This document shows, piece by piece, positions 5,977-9,099 of a stretch of 9,099 bases of DNA. The position numbers and the translations under genes are program-made. Within the stretch, counting starts at the first letter, position 1. The number at the start of each line of letters is the position of its first letter. The DNA comes from Pseudomonadota bacterium (lineage in GTDB: Bacteria > Pseudomonadota > Gammaproteobacteria > Acidiferrobacterales > UBA6901), in NCBI GenBank assembly GCA_021785795.1, contig JAJYEK010000147.1:1-9099 (forward strand). The letters run 5' to 3'. The notes below the pieces were generated by a model. That model was not told where the DNA came from. It saw nothing but the letters and a program-made list of their open reading frames with translations, and did not search any database.

Positions 5977-6912
5977 GTGGATGAGCGATCACATCGCCCG
6001 GTCTTGCTTCAAGAGGCGCTGGCGGCCCTCGGGCTGTATTCCGAGGGGATCTACGTCGACGGCACTTTTGGCCGGGGCGGTCACGCAAGCGGAATACTCG
6101 AGCGGCTGGGTCCGCTGGGTCACCTGCTTGCGCTAGATCGCGACCCGCAGGCGGTAGCGGCTGCGCGCATGTTGTTCGGCGGCGACGCGCGTTTTGAGGT
6201 GGTACGGGGGCAGTACTCGATGATGGGGCAAGCGATAGCCGATCGCCGCTGGACCGGGAGGGTCAATGGTGTCCTGCTGGATCTCGGGGTTTCCTCGCCA
6301 CAGCTGGATGATCCGAGTCGCGGGTTCAGTTTCCGTCATGACGGCCCGCTCGACATGCGTATGGATCCGGACAGCGGAATTTCCGCGGCGCAATGGCTGG
6401 ACAGCGCCCCGGAACCGGAGATATCGCGTGTGATCCGCGATTTCGGGGAAGAACGCTTCGCCCGGCGCATCGCTCGCGCGATATGCGCCGAACGTGTTCG
6501 CCAGCCGATCACCACCACCGGGCGTCTGGCGCAGATAGTCGCCGCCGCAGTGCCGACACGGGAACCCGGGCAGGATCCTGCCACACGAACCTTCCAGGCC
6601 ATACGTCTGCAGGTCAACCACGAGCTGGATGAACTGCGCGCGGTGCTGCCCCAGGCCGTTCAGGCCCTCGCTCCGGGCGGCCGCTTGGTGGTAATCAGCT
6701 TCCATTCGCTTGAAGATCGTATCGTCAAGGCATTCGTGCGCACCGAAGCTCGCGGCGATCATTTCCCTCCGGACCTACCGGTGCCCGCGGCGATGCTCAG
6801 GCCACGGCTGAGAGCGGTGGGCAAGCCGCAGCGGCCAGATGCCGAAGAGCTGCGTGAAAATCCGCGTGCACGCAGCGCTGTCATGCGTGTAGCCGAGAAG
6901 CTTCATGGATAA
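5977..6912 (+). CDS. rsmH: 16S rRNA (cytosine-1402-N4)-methyltransferase RsmH (MraW)
   Basis: SAM-dependent N4-methylation of 16S rRNA C1402. Visible family motifs: [10 protein letters not shown] at the N-terminus, the SAM loop [97 protein letters not shown], and [14 protein letters not shown] at the end. About 311 residues (E. coli 313). The frame is open from GTG 5968, directly after the mraZ stop; I prefer GTG 5977, giving [11 protein letters not shown], with AGGTGG (5966-5971) five bases before it, but 5968 is possible. Its last eight bases overlap ftsL. Confidence 0.95.
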   Translation: MDERSHRPVLLQEALAALGLYSEGIYVDGTFGRGGHASGILERLGPLGHLLALDRDPQAVAAARMLFGGDARFEVVRGQYSMMGQAIADRRWTGRVNGVLLDLGVSSPQLDDPSRGFSFRHDGPLDMRMDPDSGISAAQWLDSAPEPEISRVIRDFGEERFARRIARAICAERVRQPITTTGRLAQIVAAAVPTREPGQDPATRTFQAIRLQVNHELDELRAVLPQAVQALAPGGRLVVISFHSLEDRIVKAFVRTEARGDHFPPDLPVPAAMLRPRLRAVGKPQRPDAEELRENPRARSAVMRVAEKLHG

Positions 6913-7180
6913 GCGCCTCATGGTGCTGATCGCTGCGGTAATGGTGTCCGCTCTGGCGGTTGTTGATCTGCGGCAGCGCAACCGCATGGATTTCGTGAAG
7001 CTGCAGGCGCTGCGCCATACGCACGAGAATTTGGTTGTGGAGCGCGGCAAGCTGCTGCTCGAGGAAGGGGTGTGGTCCGAGCATCGGCGTGTCGAGGCGC
7101 TGGCCCGTACCCAGCTGGGAATGGCTATGCCGAGGCCCAATCAGGTCGTTATCGTCGACATTGAGGGGGGGCATCATTGA
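6905..7180 (+). CDS. ftsL: Cell division protein FtsL
   Basis: A 91-residue bitopic membrane protein: a short cytoplasmic N-terminus (MDKR), one hydrophobic span (about 5-20), then a charged periplasmic segment from about 22 to 60 that looks like the FtsL coiled coil, including [18 protein letters not shown]. The end, [18 protein letters not shown], is the typical FtsL tail. FtsL joins FtsB and FtsQ in the divisome and activates FtsWI. Sequence is poorly conserved in this family; size, topology and position between rsmH and ftsI support the call. It overlaps the rsmH end by eight bases and its TGA overlaps the ftsI TTG. A run of seven G (7165-7171) lies near its end. Confidence 0.9.
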   Translation: MDKRLMVLIAAVMVSALAVVDLRQRNRMDFVKLQALRHTHENLVVERGKLLLEEGVWSEHRRVEALARTQLGMAMPRPNQVVIVDIEGGHH

Positions 7181-8949
7181 GTTCCGCATCCACAGGCAAA
7201 GTCGGAGCGCGGTACTGGCTGGTGCTGTCGGCGATGCTTGCCGGATTCGGACTGTTGGCGGTGCGGGCGTTTTACCTGCAGGTTGTGCAAGCAAGCTATC
7301 TGCAGAACCAGGCCGACGCCACCCATCTGCGTATCATCGAGGACGATTCCCATCGCGGGATGATTCTTGACCGCAACGGCGAGCCGCTTGCGATCAGCAC
7401 GCCTGTCGATTCGGTGTGGGCCGTTCCGGTGGAGCTGGCGCAGGCCCGCAACATGTGGCCGGCACTCACCCGGATGCTGGGAATTCCGGAGGCGGAGCTG
7501 GCTCAGGCAGTCAGGCAGAATGCCGGTCGGCAATTCATGTACATCGAACGCGAGATTGCGCCGCAAACCGCCAGGCGTGTCATGGCGCTCCATATCCCGG
7601 GCGTTGCCCTGCAGCGCGAATACCGTCGCTACTATCCGGCCGGTCCGGTCACGGGCCAGCTGATCGGCTTCACCAACGTCGACGACGTGGGGCAAGAGGG
7701 AGTAGAGCTGGAATACAACAACTGGCTGCGCGCGATACCTGGAAAGGAGCGCGTATTGCAGGATCGGTACGGCAATATCGTACAGCCGGTTGAAAGCATT
7801 TCGCTGCCGGTGCCCGGCAGGAATCTCGTTCTCAGCATCGATCGGCGCATTCAATTTCTCACCTACCGGGCGCTCATGGCGACGATCAGAAAATATCACG
7901 CGCGAGCGGCCAGCGCAGTTGTGGTCAACGTCCGTACCGGCGAAGTGCTGGCGGTGGTCAACGTGCCGAGTTTCAATCCGAATAACCGCAGCGGCATTGT
8001 CAGCAGTCTGGTCCGAGATCGTGCTGTCACGGATGAGTATGAACCGGGGTCGGTTCTAAAGCCGTTCACAATTGGGGCAGCCCTGGACGCCCGAAAAATT
8101 CAGCCGACGACACTGATCGATACTTCACCCGGCAGTATTCGGGTTGGAGGCTATACGATACGCGATGACGAGGACTCTGGCACCATTTCAGTTGCCCAGG
8201 TCATAGAGAGATCTAGCAATGTGGGGGCCACAAAGATTGCGCTGTCGCTCAAACCCAGGACCATGTGGAATATGTTTCGTCTGGCCGGATTCGGCGAGCC
8301 CACCGGCGTCGGCCTGCCGGGAGAGGCGCCAGGCTTCGTCAGGCCTTACCAGCAGTGGGTGCCGTCGGAGCAGGCAACAATGTCTTTCGGTTACGGTATC
8401 TCGGTCACTGTGATGCAGCTGGCACAGGCCTTTGCCGGAATTGCCAACGACGGCATGATGATGCCGGTAACGATTCTGCGGCGGAACCAGCCGGTAGTCG
8501 GCAGGCGCATCATGTCCGAGACGACGGCGCGGGAAATGCGTGCAATGCTCGAGCTGGTTGTCAGCAACGGCGGCACCGCGCCTGGAGCTGCTGTGGCTAA
8601 TTACCTGGTTGCGGGCAAGACCGGAACCGCGCACAAGCTCGGTCGTGATGGCTATAGGCCGGACTCCTACTATGCGTCGTTTGCCGGTTTCGTACCCGCC
8701 AGTGACCCACGTCTGGCGATGGTCATCATGGTGAATAACCCGCGCAGCAGCGAGTACTACGGGGGCGAGGTGGCGGCGCCGGTTTTCAGCAGAGTCATGA
8801 CAGGGGCGCTGCGTCTGCTCAATATCCCGCCAGACAACCTGCCGCATCCGCAGAGATGGGTTGCTCAGGCGCCCGCGGCTGGAACGGGAGGTGGGTTCGT
8901 GCGCATTGTCGCGCAGGGTGCCGACATCCCAGCAGAGGGCAGGCCGTGA
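7177..8949 (+). CDS. ftsI: Peptidoglycan D,D-transpeptidase FtsI (PBP3)
   Basis: Septal class B penicillin-binding protein, 590 residues (E. coli 588). A cytoplasmic tail and a single N-terminal membrane anchor (about 13-38) precede the pedestal domain (with RGMILDRNGEPLAIST, 60-75) and the transpeptidase domain. Catalytic motifs: Ser292-x-x-Lys295 in EPGSVLKPF, Ser346-Ser-Asn348 in ERSSNVGATK, and KTGT at 481-484. Family segments MSFGYGISVTVMQLAQ and YYGGEVAAPVF are present. It cross-links septal peptidoglycan with FtsW and is the target of beta-lactams. The start is TTG at 7177, overlapping the ftsL stop (TTGA), with a G-rich ribosome site (7163-7171) five bases upstream; no in-frame ATG exists before the membrane segment. 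Its stop overlaps the murE GTG. Confidence 0.96.
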   Translation: MSSASTGKVGARYWLVLSAMLAGFGLLAVRAFYLQVVQASYLQNQADATHLRIIEDDSHRGMILDRNGEPLAISTPVDSVWAVPVELAQARNMWPALTRMLGIPEAELAQAVRQNAGRQFMYIEREIAPQTARRVMALHIPGVALQREYRRYYPAGPVTGQLIGFTNVDDVGQEGVELEYNNWLRAIPGKERVLQDRYGNIVQPVESISLPVPGRNLVLSIDRRIQFLTYRALMATIRKYHARAASAVVVNVRTGEVLAVVNVPSFNPNNRSGIVSSLVRDRAVTDEYEPGSVLKPFTIGAALDARKIQPTTLIDTSPGSIRVGGYTIRDDEDSGTISVAQVIERSSNVGATKIALSLKPRTMWNMFRLAGFGEPTGVGLPGEAPGFVRPYQQWVPSEQATMSFGYGISVTVMQLAQAFAGIANDGMMMPVTILRRNQPVVGRRIMSETTAREMRAMLELVVSNGGTAPGAAVANYLVAGKTGTAHKLGRDGYRPDSYYASFAGFVPASDPRLAMVIMVNNPRSSEYYGGEVAAPVFSRVMTGALRLLNIPPDNLPHPQRWVAQAPAAGTGGGFVRIVAQGADIPAEGRP

Positions 8950-9099
8950 AGACAATGCGCCTCAGTCGGCTGATCGATGGTCTGACCGACCTGAGGTTGC
9001 TGTCCGATCCGGAAATTCTCGGGATTAGCAGCGACAGTCGCACGATCGAGCCCGGCTGGTTGTTTCTCGCCGCACCTGGAGTCCGCGGCGATGGACGCG
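8946..9099 (+). CDS. murE: UDP-N-acetylmuramoyl-tripeptide synthetase MurE (N-terminal fragment, cut by window edge)
   Basis: Only the first 51 codons are visible. The start is GTG 8946 overlapping the ftsI stop (GTGA), with AGAGG 10 bases upstream; ATG 8955 (MRLSRLIDGL) is an in-frame alternative and gives the N-terminus more usual for MurE. The motif ISSDSRTIEPGWLFLAAPG (about 29-47) matches the MurE N-terminal UDP-sugar-binding segment (normally DSR..PG.LF.A..G). MurE adds the third peptide residue, meso-diaminopimelate in Gammaproteobacteria, to UDP-MurNAc-L-Ala-D-Glu. Position directly after ftsI is the standard dcw order. The ATP-binding domains are off-window. Confidence 0.9.
   Translation, partial: MKTMRLSRLIDGLTDLRLLSDPEILGISSDSRTIEPGWLFLAAPGVRGDGR

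Noticed and set aside
7174..7899. 241-codon minus-strand frame opposite ftsI
   Set aside because: Shadow of a well-conserved ftsI coding region; no motif, ribosome site or operon context supports it.

Overview
The window looks like a chromosomal segment of a gammaproteobacterium outside the Enterobacterales. The evidence is the gene set: an LpoA-type activator of penicillin-binding proteins, a DiaA-type SIS protein and a DolP/YraP-type twin-BON lipoprotein sit beside rsmI, rnpB and the start of the division and cell wall (dcw) cluster. The coding DNA is GC-rich and there are no signs of mobile DNA. All major genes belong to well-known families.

Left arm, minus strand, read right to left: lpoA (lipoprotein activator of a class A PBP), a 33-codon small ORF, diaA, a dolP-like lipoprotein, and the start of a GlcD-type FAD-linked oxidase that runs off the left edge. 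Spacing is tight (4-base gap, ATGA overlap, 5-base gap, 46-base gap), so these probably form one operon. In related genomes yraN normally lies between lpoA and diaA; here only 97 bases separate the two genes, filled by the small ORF.

Centre: lpoA and rsmI diverge from a 51-base promoter gap. rsmI (16S rRNA C1402 2'-O-methyltransferase) is followed by rnpB, the RNase P RNA, whose closing P1 helix can be read base by base. About 290 AT-rich bases then lead to mraZ. This spacer holds a strong sigma70-type promoter (TTGACA, 18 bases, TATAGT), a 10-bp palindrome just upstream, and TGTGG-type repeats in 10-bp register just downstream of the promoter. The repeats fit the TGGGN boxes known for MraZ, and one copy is also a perfect DnaA box (TTATCCACA on the minus strand).

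Right arm, plus strand: mraZ, rsmH, ftsL, ftsI and the first 51 codons of murE, all abutting or overlapping and so probably co-transcribed. MraZ is the cluster regulator, RsmH methylates C1402 N4 (the same nucleotide as RsmI), FtsL and FtsI belong to the divisome, and MurE makes a peptidoglycan precursor.

I found no clearly new system. The points most worth a second look are the overlapping MraZ/DnaA sites before mraZ, the missing yraN with its small replacement ORF, and the TTG start of ftsI behind a seven-G tract.
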